A stretch of DNA of 64,000 nt from Parasponia andersonii (taxonomy: Eukaryota; Streptophyta; Magnoliopsida; Rosales; Cannabaceae), in assembly GCA_002914805.1 (NCBI GenBank), contig JXTB01000163.1, positions 57,930-121,929 of the forward strand, read 5' to 3'. Made by a program: the position numbers and the translations under genes. Position 1 is the first letter of the stretch; each line of letters begins with the position of its first letter. Below the pieces are notes generated by a model that saw nothing but the letters and a program-made list of their open reading frames with translations, was not told where the DNA came from and searched no databases. This document shows positions 1 to 12,372 of this stretch, one piece after another.

Positions 1-48
1 TCACCGTGTTCCAGTGAGCTTAATTAGGACTCTCCGCAATCCGCATTG

Positions 49-1749
49 TGTCACGACCTAAAATCTCAGGCCGTGACTTTTTAGTAATTTTGAGTGTAAA
101 TTAATATAAATAAAGAATTTTACAAAATTTAGAGAGAACTCAGTACTTTGATATTTCATTTTAGTTCTTTACTCATTAGAAATTCTATAAAAAGGGAATG
201 CGTCTTTAGTTTAATTTATTAAGAGAGATAGGCCAATTAAAATTTGATGAAACATAGTTAATTTGTACGAAAACTTGATTTGATAAAAACTTTAGCGTTG
301 ATTAAAATAAAGTTCGTAAATCTTGNNNNNNNNNNNNNNNNNNNNNNNNNNNNNNNNNNNNNNNNNNNNNNNNNNNNNNNNNNNNNNNNNNNNNNNNNNN
401 NNNNNNNNNNNNNNNNNNNNNNNNNNNNNNNNNNNNNNNNNNNNNNNNNNNNNNNNNNNNNNNNNNNNNNNNNNNNNNNNNNNNNNNNNNNNNNNNNNNN
501 NNNNNNNNNNNNNNNNNNNNNNNNNNNNNNNNNNNNNNNNNNNNNNNNNNNNNNNNNNNNNNNNNNNNNNNNNNNNNNNNNNNNNNNNNNNNNNNNNNNN
601 NNNNNNNNNNNNNNNNNNNNNNNNNNNNNNNNNNNNNNNNNNNNNNNNNNNNNNNNNNNNNNNNNNNNNNNNNNNNNNNNNNNNNNNNNNNNNNNNNNNN
701 NNNNNNNNNNNNNNNNNNNNNNNNNNNNNNNNNNNNNNNNNNNNNNNNNNNNNNNNNNNNNNNNNNNNNNNNNNNNNNNNNNNNNNNNNNNNNNNNNNNN
801 NNNNNNNNNNNNNNNNNNNNNNNNNNNNNNNNNNNNNNNNNNNNNNNNNNNNNNNNNNNNNNNNNNNNNNNNNNNNNNNNNNNNNNNNNNNNNNNNNNNN
901 NNNNNNNNNNNNNNNNNNNNNNNNNNNNNNNNNNNNNNNNNNNNNNNNNNNNNNNNNNNNNNNNNNNNNNNNNNNNNNNNNNNNNNNNNNNNNNNNNNNN
1001 NNNNNNNNNNNNNNNNNNNNNNNNNNNNNNNNNNNNNNNNNNNNNNNNNNNNNNNNNNNNNNNNNNNNNNNNNNNNNNNNNNNNNNNNNNNNNNNNNNNN
1101 NNNNNNNNNNNNNNNNNNNNNNNNNNNNNNNNNNNNNNNNNNNNNNNNNNNNNNNNNNNNNNNNNNNNNNNNNNNNNNNNNNNNNNNNNNNNNNNNNNNN
1201 NNNNNNNNNNNNNNNNNNNNNNNNNNNNNNNNNNNNNNNNNNNNNNNNNNNNNNNNNNNNNNNNNNNNNNNNNNNNNNNNNNNNNNNNNNNNNNNNNNNN
1301 NNNNNNNNNGGTCAGATCAAAAACTAAAATTCAAAACTCAAAATACCCTAAAATGGCAACTTTCAATCCGGGGCAAAATGGGATCGTGAAATATATACCT
1401 TGACGATTCTTGCGATGATACAAATCCAACGGGGCCGGTTAGAGGTCGAATGGATGCCGGAATCTTCACTGGCGACGAAAAAACCGAAGCGGCTGTTTCT
1501 CCTCCTAAAATGATGGCGGGCAGCTCCGGCGCCCTGTAGCTGGCCAACGCTGGTTTGTGGCGGCTTGGGGGAGCTCCGCCGGTGGTCTGCTTGGCCGGAC
1601 AATGGATGGCAGCGGCTCGGCAGCTTCCTGCGTTCCTTCGGCTAAGAGAATGAGAGAGATGAGAGAAAGAGAGAGTGAATCGGGGGGGAGGGACGAAAGG
1701 GAGAGAGAAAAAGAGTGATATATATATATTTAATCAGTTTTTTTTTACA
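49..1749 (-). repeat. 3' LTR of the LARD-like element (contains a gap)
   Basis: The first 270 bases match 5609-5885 almost base for base, and 1310-1749 matches 7393-7856. The copy lacks about 48 bases near its TG end that are present in the other LTR. The N run 326-1309 hides the middle. The partner LTR implies more missing sequence than the Ns show, so the gap size is probably only an estimate. Confidence 0.85.
326..1309. other. Assembly gap (984 N)
   Basis: Run of N inside the 3' LTR. Apparent open frames through it are artefacts. A read misassembly between the two near-identical LTRs is a plausible cause. Confidence 1.
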
Positions 1750-1764
1750 TTCTTCGCTCCTTAT
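1750..1764 (-). promoter_or_regulatory. Polypurine tract next to the 3' LTR
   Basis: On the minus strand the sequence AAGGAGCGAAGA lies directly against the LTR start TGTAAAA. This is the expected site for plus-strand DNA priming. Confidence 0.6.
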
Positions 1765-4700
1765 AGGAATTTCGTCCCGAAATTCAAGTACAAACCAAGA
1801 ACAAGAACAATATTTTAAGAAATAGCCACTGAGAGTATAGGGAATACTTGAGTACAGAATTTAGGAGTAGGAAACTGAACGCGAGTTAATGAAAGTGTGA
1901 AATAGATAGTCCTCACTTGGCATCAAAGCCCCGCCAACATACCATACCACACTATGGTATGGTAAAAGGACGTACATGGAAAGATCAAAATTATAAGATG
2001 GCTCAACAATAGGCACAAGAATCTTAACACTCATAGTTGGAAATTATAACTTCAAGTATGTGAGCAGTCAAAAGATAATGGTAATAATCATGGCTAGAAG
2101 CCGAGAATACAGGACTCTGAACACTGATTGTAAGGCACCAAACTAGAACAACAGACCAAATATCAGATACAAGAACACTGTCTCCCTGATTATACCAGAT
2201 TAATAATCTCCTGGGACATACCTATTTGTCTACAACTAGTTTCCATTCCTAGAAAATCTCTAAGTTAATGACTCCAATAGGAGTCTCATTTCAAGCACAG
2301 AACACAATAGAATAGAGTTTAAAACGAAGAATAAAAATCATTGTGTTACACCACACAAGATAAACAAGTTTAGAGATTGGAGGTGATAAAGAGAGATCAA
2401 TGGTTCACAACAATTTTCTGTTCTCCGATTAGAGCGAGGAAAAACACAAAACACAAACCACTTCTAATCAATCATAAGACTAGGGCACCTAAACTGGAAA
2501 TTACCAATGCAAAACATTAGTGCAAACCTCAATCTCAAAGGCAAGCATCCAAACATGAGAAATTTCAAAAGCATTTGAAACCTTTTATCCAGTGTAAAGC
2601 TTCATTAAAGAAAATAAAAACGAATGCTAACCCAAAGACTCTACAAGTCCTTGATATAAAGAGAACTCCATGGACACAATCCAATGTCCTAAAAATATAC
2701 ATATATAACAATTGAAATCGACACTTAACGCCTCAGAAATAAGGTTCTAACAGGATAGGTTGCCTGATACCATCCTCAAGTGACGCCTGTCTCCCATCAA
2801 ACCTCATTTCAAATTTTTTTTTTTTATATAAATAATTTTGAAAATATTTTTGAAAACATTGAATGTAAAAAGTGTTGGGGCCTAGGAATACTATACTAGT
2901 TCACAATATGGTTTCTCCCTGGCCAGAAGTAAACCACACCTGAACTTTGAGTACCTTTTACAATATAAACATAGAGTCCAACGACTCTTAAGAAAAAAAA
3001 TCCATAAGTGATCTCAGTCCAATCACTATTAGCCATACAACAATAACCATGTTATATCTAATTTAAATCTAGTAAGAGAATTAGATCCAATTCAACATCA
3101 ACATTTAGTAAAAGTTTTACTCCATACATATATGATGACAATCTCTTGTAAACACAAGTATCAACCTAAGGTTGAGTGATACACAGTAATCATTTAGTAA
3201 AACAAATATGGAATGCATGAAAAAGATACTAGTTTGTCCCATATAACCAACAAAACAGACATTTATCACGTAATCCGTACATACTTGATAAAATAATAAA
3301 TGAGGCCATATTTAAATTATCATGGTCGATTTTTCTTACAAAATTAATAAGGAATTTGGGCCTCAGTCCATGTCACAACTAAACACAAAGTAATATTTTT
3401 ATAGAATTCTAAAATATTCTCCAAACTAATTAAACAAGTTTCTCAAAAAAAGTTTGAACGTTCACACTTTTTTTTTAACGTACGGAAGGAAAAATTGGGT
3501 AGTTTAGAAAATATTAAAGTGTGAAACATTGTCAAAGCATTTTCTCAAGGTGGGTAAAACAAACACCGATTCTTACTTAACCCTTTAAAATAAGCATTAA
3601 AAGTTCATTAAGGTTTATACTAGGCATAACAAACTAATTAACATATATATGAACTCCATACACTGGAAAGCTAGAATCAAATCTTTAAGAAGAATATCAC
3701 ATACTCAAATACACCACTCAAGGCTTGTTAAACATAAAGCCAATGCATATAACTCAAAACTTATCAAATGTATAACCAAGACATATAACTCAATGTCTTT
3801 CATTGATTTTGCAAATCAAAATTTCATCCTCCTCCCAAGTTTTCTCAACACTGGGGAGACTGGTCAAAACCAATCAGACAATGCCCAAAACCCAACTAAA
3901 ACCAATCCCGCATAACTCCAATATAATTTTGTTCACACAGTGAGAAATTAAGTTAACATAAGTTATTATACTAAACAATCCAAAAATACCAAGGGACCAT
4001 GCATTAACTAACAAGGTAAACCACATCAAAGCAAGCTTAGAAGAAATATGCAATTGGAACCATCGAACACCCAAGGCACAAGTGACAAGCTGCACATAAT
4101 TTAAATCAAAATTCTCAATTCAAACGTTTTCATAATGCAAACAGTCATATGAATTTCCATTCTGTAGGCAATACATTCTAGAGAAAATCATAAGCACAAA
4201 TCTTCAAACACACTCGTGAAGCTAATGATTTTCCCCCAAAATCATCTTCAATCTACACCAAAGATTACCGAATATTCAAACATGCGAATATCCTTATTCA
4301 AAACTTTTCTTAAGTAACTTACATTAATTCGTTTATATCTCAAGTAAACCTATGAGTAAATTTACTAAAACATTCATTTAATCTCAAATCAAGTATTAAG
4401 TAAGGATTGAAAAATACTTAGCAATCTACTAAGTCCAAAAATTAGAGAAGGTACTTGAAAAGTTTGATTTACTTATATACATTCATGGAAATAAACTACT
4501 TTGGTCTAGAGGTCATTCAAATCAACACCACCTAATGTAAATAAAACCTCACTATTATACGAATAAGTTGGTAGTTTCACAAGACTTGGTCCCAAAGTAG
4601 CATATTAGTTTAAAAACAATAGCTCTTTTGAAAAAGTGTATTAATTTTACCCAACTAATACCCGAGTTTAAAATGCTCCTAATCTCTTTGAAAACAAACA

Positions 4701-5592
4701 TGTCACTTTGGCCAAATACAAAGGTCTACGTCATTTAAAATGTTAATTGTCAACTTGAAATTTTCAAAAGTTCCAAAATCAAATGATTTAGTTTTTAAAA
4801 TCCCACCAAACTCTCAACAAGTCAATAAGCCTCATTCAAAGAACCCTAATAATAGAACCAGATGGAACTAGAAAAATGCAGTCACTATAGTTAAACAATG
4901 TCTCAAATTACCAAACCAACCACTTAATCAACAAGCATGCTATGCAAAAAGTTATTATCAATGCAAACACTCAAATGTAGAGCCAAGTCATGATGCGTCC
5001 AAATCAAGTGATCACAAAGATGTCAAATTTCAAGAAAATACTATCTCAGTCTAATAAACACCAATAAAGTCAAGCCACAACAGTGAAGTGCAAACACTAA
5101 ACCAGTATATCACAAGCTGAAATTCTCGAGAAAATATAACCACAATCAAAAGCTACAAACAAAAGCGACCACAAAACCTGAGAGACAACATATAGATAAC
5201 CCATAAGACAGTCAAATATAATAACTAAAGTACAAGATACCGGATTGCTACCTTTAGAACCCACAAGGTTCACATAGCCTACAACCTGAATGGACGGAAG
5301 AGTACAAGAACGAACGTCCATTCGAAACGAAGGATTACGCTAAGAGCGGAAATCAATAGTCTCATGTCATTCGACACTTCAGAGACTAACACTCCTGGGA
5401 AGTCACCATCCCAGAGAGACCAGAATTTCGCTTTGAAAAAGTTTAAGAGAGGACTTAGAAGGAAGTAGAGCAAAAGTAACTAATCTAACCAATCCCTAAG
5501 TGATGTATGAGGTATTTATCAAAACCATTTCCAAAACACTTTTAAACACTAAAAACTTACACAGGTTTGATCCCAGACGGATATAAAGTCGT
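1750..5592 (-). other. Internal region of the LARD-like element, no coding capacity seen
   Basis: About 3.8 kb, AT-rich, with only short open frames and none with a recognisable domain. It contains an imperfect palindrome near 1939-1963 (TACCATACC / GGTATGGTA). Stretches match the plus-strand copy at 21.2-23.7 kb: for example, the minus strand near 2870-2960 aligns with 22470-22540, and near 2750-2790 with 22600-22650. Conservation of non-coding internal sequence between two copies indicates they mobilised as a family rather than being random deletions of one coding element. Confidence 0.7.
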
Positions 5593-5604
5593 GCTCTGAT
5601 ACCA
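5593..5604 (-). promoter_or_regulatory. Primer-binding site, tRNA-iMet
   Basis: The minus strand reads TGGTATCAGAGC, the standard plant initiator-methionine tRNA primer site. It lies four bases inside the 5' LTR end at 5609. This fixes the orientation of the element. Confidence 0.9.
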
Positions 5605-5608
5605 ATTC

Positions 5609-7856
5609 TGTCACGACCTAAAATCCTAGGCCGTGACTTTTTAGTAATTTTGAGTGTAAATTAATATAAATAAAGAATTTTACAAAATTCAGAGAGAACC
5701 TAGTACTTGGATATTTTATTTTAGTCCTTGACTCATTAGAAATTCTATAAAAAGAGAACACATCTTTAGTTTAATTTATTAAGAGAAATAGGCCAATTAA
5801 AATTTGATGAAACATAGTTAATTTGAACGAAAACTTAATTTGATAAAAACTTTAGCATTGATTAAAATAAAGTTCGTAAATCTTGAGTCGAAAAGTCCAA
5901 AAATTGATTTACAGAATTAATCAAAATTTTCAAGCACTTAAAACTTTAAAAATATGCTCATTGGGAACTATAGGGTCCCATATATATATATATTACCAAA
6001 TCCTCAAATAGTAGTAAATACATCCTCATACATTCACTTAGTAGACTCAATGAACTTGGCTAAATAGTTAGACATGGAGAAAGAGTGAGACAAAGGAAAG
6101 TACCAACCCAAGGAGGAATAAGACCACGAGCCTAAGCCAAGCGACTTGCCTGGCCATCGATACAACTGATTCGAATGAGTGATCACCTGAAAGAAGGGAA
6201 AATAGAATGGGTGAGCTCGAAAGCTCAGTACGAAACCTGTTACCTCAGTTAAAACCTTTTTAGTGATGGAAAGCCCCTGCATAGTTAGTTTAATCTAAAA
6301 TAACTTTGCAAAACCATATGTGCATATATTCATAAAATATCCAAAATTGAGAGTCCATATGCACATACATATATATAGAGGTACGGAAAACATAATATCC
6401 CAAAACTAATCAGTCCACAAACACATGACACAAATCCACCCATACCCATAAGTTCACCACATCTCATCAGTGGAAACAAGGGTGTTGGCAATACGTGTGC
6501 CATACAGCCTGCCTGAAACCTAGCCCATAACTGGAGGGGACACCTGTGTGTCGCCTGCCAAACGTGGAGGGGCAACCGCATTGCCTACGCCTGCCAAATA
6601 GGGAGGTAATCAGAAGAAATACCCCGCACGGATTCACGGACTCTCACCTTCGGTAGGGCCGTAGTGCCATACTGTAAAAACCCCATGATGCTAACTTGAG
6701 ACTCATGTGTGATCCTATGACACGTATACTCAGAACTGATGTGTAAAAGTAGCCATGTAGTAAATTAAGTTCAAATGATACTCTGGCTTTTAATAAAATA
6801 ATTCATTAAATTTTGTAGAAAAATGGGCAGTATAACGGCCTTATTTTAACATACCCAAAAATAACCTACACTTAAAAAAATTCTCAGAGCAATCCAATAT
6901 ATAAATTATACCATTGAATTCCATCACAAATATTTAAAAGTTCTAAAATCATATTTGTTCTCATATGTTGCAGAAAATAAGTTTTATTCAAAACGACGTA
7001 AAAGAGAGGTAACCGAATCCCTATCTCACTAGAATAGCGATACCACGCTATTGAATACTTAAGGTGCCGTTGGACGATCACTCGGAGGGTCGGGAACTAA
7101 TCCCACGCCCTCGATCATCCTCTTGCGAAAAGCCAACTTCACCAGAGTTTTAATTCCACAAACAGACCTCTTCACTGAATTCCTAGCACCCAAAATAGCT
7201 AGGTTAGATATATGACTTGTCCAATTCAGTTTCGGGCCTACACTAGACCGGTGGCACGCAAAACAAGACAAAATCTCGACTGTCCGATCTCAATTTTCGT
7301 GCCCATCACCAAACGACACAATATATATATCAAACTTCTCCATTTTCCAAGTACATTCCAAAAATCACAACAAAAATGAAATCTAACGGCCGGATCAAAA
7401 ACTAAAATTTAAAACTCAAAATACCCTAAAATGGCAACTTTCAATCCGGGTAAAATGGGATCGTGAAATATATACCTTGACGATCCTTGCGACGATACGA
7501 ACCCAATGGGACTGGTTAGAGGTCGAACAGACGTCGGAATCTTTGTCGGCGATGAAAAAACCGAAGCGGTTATTTCTCCTCCTTTGGCGACCTGTAGCTG
7601 GCCAATGCTGGTTTGTAGCAGCCTGAGGGAGCTCCGCCGGTGGTCTGGTCGGCCAGACGATGGCTGGCGGCAGCTCAGCAACTTCCTGAGTTCCTTCGGC
7701 TGAGAGAATGAGAGAGACGAGGGAAAGAGAGAGTGAATCGGGGGGTGGGGGGACGAGAGGGAGAGAGAAAAAGAGTGATATATATATATATTTAATCAGT
7801 TTTTTTTTAAAATGGTCAAATGACCGTTCTATCACTAAAAAAATTGGGTTTTTACA
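5609..7856 (-). repeat. 5' LTR of the LARD-like element (about 2.25 kb)
   Basis: Ends are TGTAAAAACCC at 7856 and GGTCGTGACA at 5609 on the minus strand. The LTR contains a GC-rich block at about 7470-7710 inside otherwise AT-rich DNA. Open frames in that block recur in other copies and are LTR sequence, not genes. It gives the full-length reference for the family in this window. Confidence 0.85.
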
Positions 7857-7934
7857 CGTTGTTTCTCAACTTGTTGGTTTTAATAATTATTTAATTATCA
7901 GTGGAAGTACTACTATTTCAAATATTGTTCTATC

Positions 7935-7965
<31 letters not shown>

Positions 7966-8198
7966 ATCTGCCTTGTGAAATCATTAGCAAATTAATAAGA
8001 TTTTTGAACAAGTAAGAGTATTAGGCGATGATGCCAAAGTGGGCTAATATTTAATTACTTTATAATATATAATCTCAACTACATATGTTAATAAAATCCA
8101 ATCACTTGATTGACAAATTTGGGTGATAGATCCGATTCGATCGGTGGAATTAGGGTTTAAATTTGTCTCTACTAGCCCATATCCCTCCAGGGGCCAAC

Positions 8199-8206
8199 TA
8201 TATTTA
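8199..8206 (+). promoter_or_regulatory. Candidate TATA box of the zinc-finger gene
   Basis: TATATTTA lies 98 bases upstream of the ATG at 8304 and is followed by a CT-rich stretch typical of a plant 5' leader. The intact upstream region before the LARD insertion is only about 450 bp. Confidence 0.5.
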
Positions 8207-8303
8207 ATCCATTTTCCCTTTTCATTTCCCTTCCACATCAACTCTCCATATCATCATATCATATCTGTTATATCTTAAATGTGTTAGAAAGCACTATAGT
8301 ACC

Positions 8304-9188
8304 ATGGCTACTGAGCTTGGCCTTCTCTCATTGACCCACCTCCACAAGTTGGCTCAATCACAGGACAACCAAACTCAAAATCAAAATCAAAATCAAATTC
8401 AAAATCATCATCAATTAAACCCTAATACTTTAACCACTCCTAGTACTTTTACTACTACTACTGCTACTACTGCTCCTACTCCTTGGATGTGGAACCCTAA
8501 GAATCATCATCATCATAATCAGGATGCTGAGGAGGACTCATGGGAAGTGAGGGCCTTCGCGGAGGACACCGGCAACGTCATGGGGACCACGTGGCCGCCG
8601 CGTTCCTACACCTGCGCCTTCTGCAGGAGGGAATTCCGGTCAGCGCAGGCACTCGGCGGCCACATGAACGTGCACCGCCGCGACCGCGCTAGACTCCACC
8701 AAGTCATGCCGCCTCCCAATTCCATAATCAACCACCACCACCCCGCCGCCACGGCATATGCTTCTTCTTCTTCCTCCTCCTCCTCCTCTTTCTTGATTCC
8801 CGCCCGGGAATTCGTCTCCGCCAATGGCACCAGCGGCGGATTATGCCTTGTCTACCCATTGCCAAACCCTAATTACAGCGCCGCCACTTTCAGCAGTATT
8901 AATCCTCCGACGAACACAGCTTTAAACGCATGCACCGATCATCATCAGCCCTCGCCTTCGCCTTCGCCCTCCACTCTTCTCTCCATCTCGCCCTATCTGC
9001 CTGGAAACTTGGCGACCGGCGGGCCACGGCCACCTGGAGCTGGAAGTACTAGTACTAGTAATTATATCAATGCCTATCGTCACAGGGATGAGGAACCCTC
9101 GGATCATTCAAGTCATCATGATGAAAATGGAGATGAAGAAGAGCTTGATCTGGAGCTTAGGCTAGGGCATGGTCCGACCCCATCTTAA
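8304..9188 (+). CDS. SUPERMAN-like single C2H2 zinc-finger transcriptional repressor
   Basis: 294 residues, intronless. The single plant-type Cys2His2 finger lies at about 100-130: C104, C107, H120, H124, with the QALGGH helix at 115-120. It is preceded by WPPRSYTC and followed by the basic [10 protein letters not shown] stretch, a combination characteristic of the SUPERMAN/RABBIT EARS/ZFP10-11 group. The C terminus has LDLELRL (281-287), an EAR motif that in this family recruits TOPLESS-type co-repressors. Between these are low-complexity tracts: N/Q repeats (21-39), a Thr run (43-57), His runs, a Ser run (153-162) and an acidic patch before the EAR. Known members act in the nucleus in floral organ boundaries, organ growth or trichomes. 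Which orthologue this is cannot be decided here. The start is the only in-frame ATG near the TATA box, in context ACCATGG. No breaks are seen. Confidence 0.93.
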   Translation: MATELGLLSLTHLHKLAQSQDNQTQNQNQNQIQNHHQLNPNTLTTPSTFTTTTATTAPTPWMWNPKNHHHHNQDAEEDSWEVRAFAEDTGNVMGTTWPPRSYTCAFCRREFRSAQALGGHMNVHRRDRARLHQVMPPPNSIINHHHPAATAYASSSSSSSSSFLIPAREFVSANGTSGGLCLVYPLPNPNYSAATFSSINPPTNTALNACTDHHQPSPSPSPSTLLSISPYLPGNLATGGPRPPGAGSTSTSNYINAYRHRDEEPSDHSSHHDENGDEEELDLELRLGHGPTPS

Positions 9189-9279
9189 CCAGCTAACAAA
9201 GACAAAAGCCTTAACTTTTGGGTAATGGATTTTATTGATTTTGATCATTGTTTGTTTATTAAGAAAGATTACAATGTAT

Positions 9280-9285
9280 AATAAA
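9280..9285 (+). terminator. Candidate poly(A) signal of the zinc-finger gene
   Basis: AATAAA about 90 bases after the stop codon, within AT-rich DNA with a T-rich stretch downstream. Confidence 0.5.
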
Positions 9286-9299
9286 ACACGATATTCTAG

Positions 9300-9998
9300 C
9301 TATATAGCTTTCTTTTTGTGCGTGAATTTTCTCTAGCCTTTTGGGGGGGTTATATTTTTTATGGTTTAAATTTATGTTTGTAAGAGTGAAATAGAACTAG
9401 ATGAAGAGAATTTGTAATTGTGTGATTTTGAAGCTTTGCAAAAAATGGAACAAAAATTAAGAGATGAAAGAAGCCATGAAAGAGCAATGACCTATAAATT
9501 CAAATAAAAAGGGAGATTAAATTTGAGTAATAAAGCAACGTAAGACAACAAAAGAGTACTTTAAAAAAAAAAAATTCTCATTTCTCTCTTCTTTTTTATT
9601 TTTTTAGGAGTGAGGTACTGATAAAGTTTGCAGTGCAGTGTCATTTTCTATTACAGATTTCGGAGTGGGTTTAAAAAAAAAAAAAAAAAAAACATTGTCT
9701 GAGCATACATTTCCGCGGGGATTATTACAATCACGTAGGGACTATGGGATTCACACCTTCTGTTTCGGAAAACTACGGAAATGCCACTCTCCACCAAAAA
9801 CACTTCTCAAAAGTAGTGTTGGTTTGCTTGGCCATAAATGGCCAATACAGCGAGAGAAATCCAAAGCATTTAATTGATTCAGAGAGGAGTTCATATCAAG
9901 GTAAATTCCATTAATTGATCACACTCAGACGACAAATATACTTCCTTTAATTATTACACTACATTTTTTTTAAATATTATATATTGTGATTGTTTTGA

Positions 9999-10029
<31 letters not shown>

Positions 10030-10046
10030 CTACTGCTAAATAATAT
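9300..10046. other. Intergenic, no gene seen
   Basis: AT-rich DNA with homopolymer A runs (about 9563-9573 and 9673-9692) and an (ATT)n tract at about 10001-10026. No supported coding sequence. Confidence 0.6.
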
Positions 10047-10352
10047 AATAGGATAAATGGTTAGATATTAATCCACTAATTTCCTTAATTTTTCTCTTAA
10101 TTAATTCCCTTCCTTATACTTTACTTTCCTTCTACCATTTAATTACCTAGCAATGTTCGATAATATTCCTTAAATTCAAAGTTAAATCATTTTGAATATA
10201 ATAGGATAAATGGCTAGATATTAATCCACTAATTTCCTTAATTTTTGTCTTAGTTAATTCCATTCCTCATACTTTCTTTCCTTTTACCATTTAATTGCCT
10301 AGCAATGTTCGATAATATTCCTTAAATTCAAAGTTAAATCATTTTGATTATA
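10047..10352. repeat. Tandem duplication, 153-bp unit x2
   Basis: 10047-10199 and 10200-10352 are near-identical direct copies with a few substitutions and small indels. AT-rich and non-coding. Confidence 0.9.
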
Positions 10353-10433
10353 ACATTTTTAAGTCAAATTATTGAGTACTAGTTATACTATTGATGTTCA
10401 AAATTAATAAGATAAATTAAGGAGGATTGTTGC

Positions 10434-10537
10434 TTTTTCTCTATATTTGAAGGACTCTTTACCGCTTTGGTTGATGAATAGTTGGTTTTTCTCTATATTT
10501 GAAGGAGCCTTTGCCGCTTTGGTAAATGAATATACAA
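10434..10537. repeat. Tandem duplication, 52-bp unit x2
   Basis: The unit begins TTTTTCTCTATATTTGAAGG and recurs at an offset of 52. The copies differ at several sites. Confidence 0.85.
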
Positions 10538-10805
10538 AGATTTTGATCCCAAATTGAGCAAGAAATGTTTATATTCTCCAATATTTTTGAAAAATTTTTG
10601 GATACTCTGGTTATCAATTAATTAGATTATTAGAAAGAATTTTTAAAAAACAAAAACTGTCGGAAATAAAACTTTTGAAAAGAAAAAAAGAAGCCTTTTT
10701 TGGCACTCAGTCTAGGATATATCCTGCAGGAACTAATTTTCTTAAAAAAAAAAAAAAAAAAAAACTCGTTTCGGCATATTTATATTTATGTTAATATATA
10801 TATAT

Positions 10806-11047
10806 GGTTGCCAATCTAATGGGTATTTTTTTTCTTTACCTATGGGTAGGTATTTTTTTTTTAACCGTTAGATCACCATCTAACAGTGATGCAATGGCTA
10901 TAATGAAGTGCATAAAAAGACGTGCATCATTAATACTCTTTCTCTCTCTTACTTTTTACAATAAAAAAATGTGCATGCTAAATTTTTATTGGCCAAATGA
11001 ATACCTATGCATAGGTAAAAAAAAAAATACCTACTGGATTGGTGCCC
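10806..11047 (+). mobile_element. Palindromic MITE, copy 1
   Basis: About 242 bp with long imperfect terminal inverted repeats. The left end is GGTTGCCAATCTAATGGGTA; the right end reads GGGCACCAATCCAGTAGGTA on the minus strand. Both are followed by a T run and an ACCTATG..GGTA palindrome. The interior carries a GATCACC...GGTGAT inverted motif. It sits between (TA)n tracts. Four other copies are in the window. It has no coding capacity. Confidence 0.75.
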
Positions 11048-11432
11048 TATATATATATATATATGCACAAACACAAGTATACACATATGTATATCTCTCA
11101 GAACCTTGATATATACTTCTACATATATATACACATAAGTATATATATATCAGAACATATCAGAACCTTTGATTAACCTTTTTTCTTTTATTTGTTTTAT
11201 TTTAATGTATGAGTGTTTTCGTTAAAAACACAATTACTTGATTTAGATACGACAAAGGCAGCTGATAAGTGATTATCTCGTCATTTATATACGTTTTAAA
11301 ATGATTTTTTATCTCCAAAATTATTAGCATTTTTTATATGTATGTATGTAATAAAAATTGTCCTCATAGGTAATGATCATATTGACCCTCCCCCTCTTTC
11401 TCTCTATATATATATAGATTAATTATATTAAT

Positions 11433-12333
11433 TGTCATGATCTAAATCTCGGGCCAATGGCAGAAACAGAATTTCACAAATGAAAATTCAATATTTATTT
11501 TTGAAAAATTTATAAAAATAATTTTAAAAGTAAAATTTCCACAATTTTGTGATCATTATTAAACGTAGATGGTTAAAGAAATTTATAAAAGTAAACTAAG
11601 CATCATTATCAGCATTCTCATAATCCAAGCATATAACAATTATACAGACCGAGTTTGTGAAACAGGCCCTTAAGTATTAATACAAGCCAAAGTAAATACA
11701 CATATTTATTTTATATAATTACCAAATTATCGCAATCAGTAACGTGCTCCTCACTACTCTGCTCGTGAGTTCTCAAGGTCACACTGACCATCACCTGAGA
11801 TTGAAAAGGATAAGAGGTGAGTATTCACATGCTCAATAGGAATTTAATTACCTTTTTTAATGAATGTAATTACTCAAATCTGCATAATTAGTACCTTTGA
11901 AACCCATTTAAAAATCAAGTCTATAAATCATTCGAATCCAAAATAATCACATATTCAAAACTAAAACCGTAACATTGCACATATTATACATCAACAATAT
12001 ATAAAAGTGAGCTCTATTATCTCATCATGACCTTGTAATACCTCTATAGCAGAGGTACCCAGTATCCTAACACTGCCTAAATGTATATCAGTAAAAATCT
12101 ATGTAGGGACAAGGTCATTCACCTAGTGCTATAGCAACTCGCCAGCAATCTAAAATACAACAATGTAATAATAAAACTCAAGTGTGTGATCTTATGGTAT
12201 GTACAACATATAACAGTTCACAACAACCATGCATCCAAGAGTCAAATCATGCTTTAAAAATCCAACTTGGCCTTATTTTAGGATTAACTATAACATGGGT
12301 AGCACATCACTATTTTATCCCATATTCACGATG

Positions 12334-12372
<39 letters not shown>

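Larger units (their letters stand above)
49..7856 (-). mobile_element. Complete non-coding LTR retrotransposon (LARD-like, gypsy-type termini)
   Basis: Read on the minus strand this is a full LTR element. It has a 5' LTR (7856-5609), a 12-base primer site complementary to initiator-Met tRNA (5604-5593), about 3.8 kb of internal DNA, a purine-rich tract, and a 3' LTR (1749-49). Both LTRs run TG...CA. The flanks CATTG (44-48) and CGTTG (7857-7861) look like a 5-bp target duplication with one transition. No gag, protease, RT or integrase motif is visible in any frame of the internal region, so the element would need proteins from elsewhere (large retrotransposon derivative). The end of the internal region (about 1764-1790) still resembles the GGACGAAATTC stretch found at the 3' end of gypsy pol genes, which suggests descent from a gypsy element. 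A homologous internal region occurs at 21.2-23.7 kb. Confidence 0.8.

Noticed and set aside
280-1389. Long open frames at the left end
   Set aside because: They run through the N gap and have no real sequence content.
7409-7835. Open frames rich in Ser/Pro/Gly in the GC-rich LTR block (also at 1338-1602, 14945-15223, 26185-26515 and 29785-30158)
   Set aside because: They occur at the same place in several LTR copies, in different frames with unrelated lengths, and no frame is conserved.
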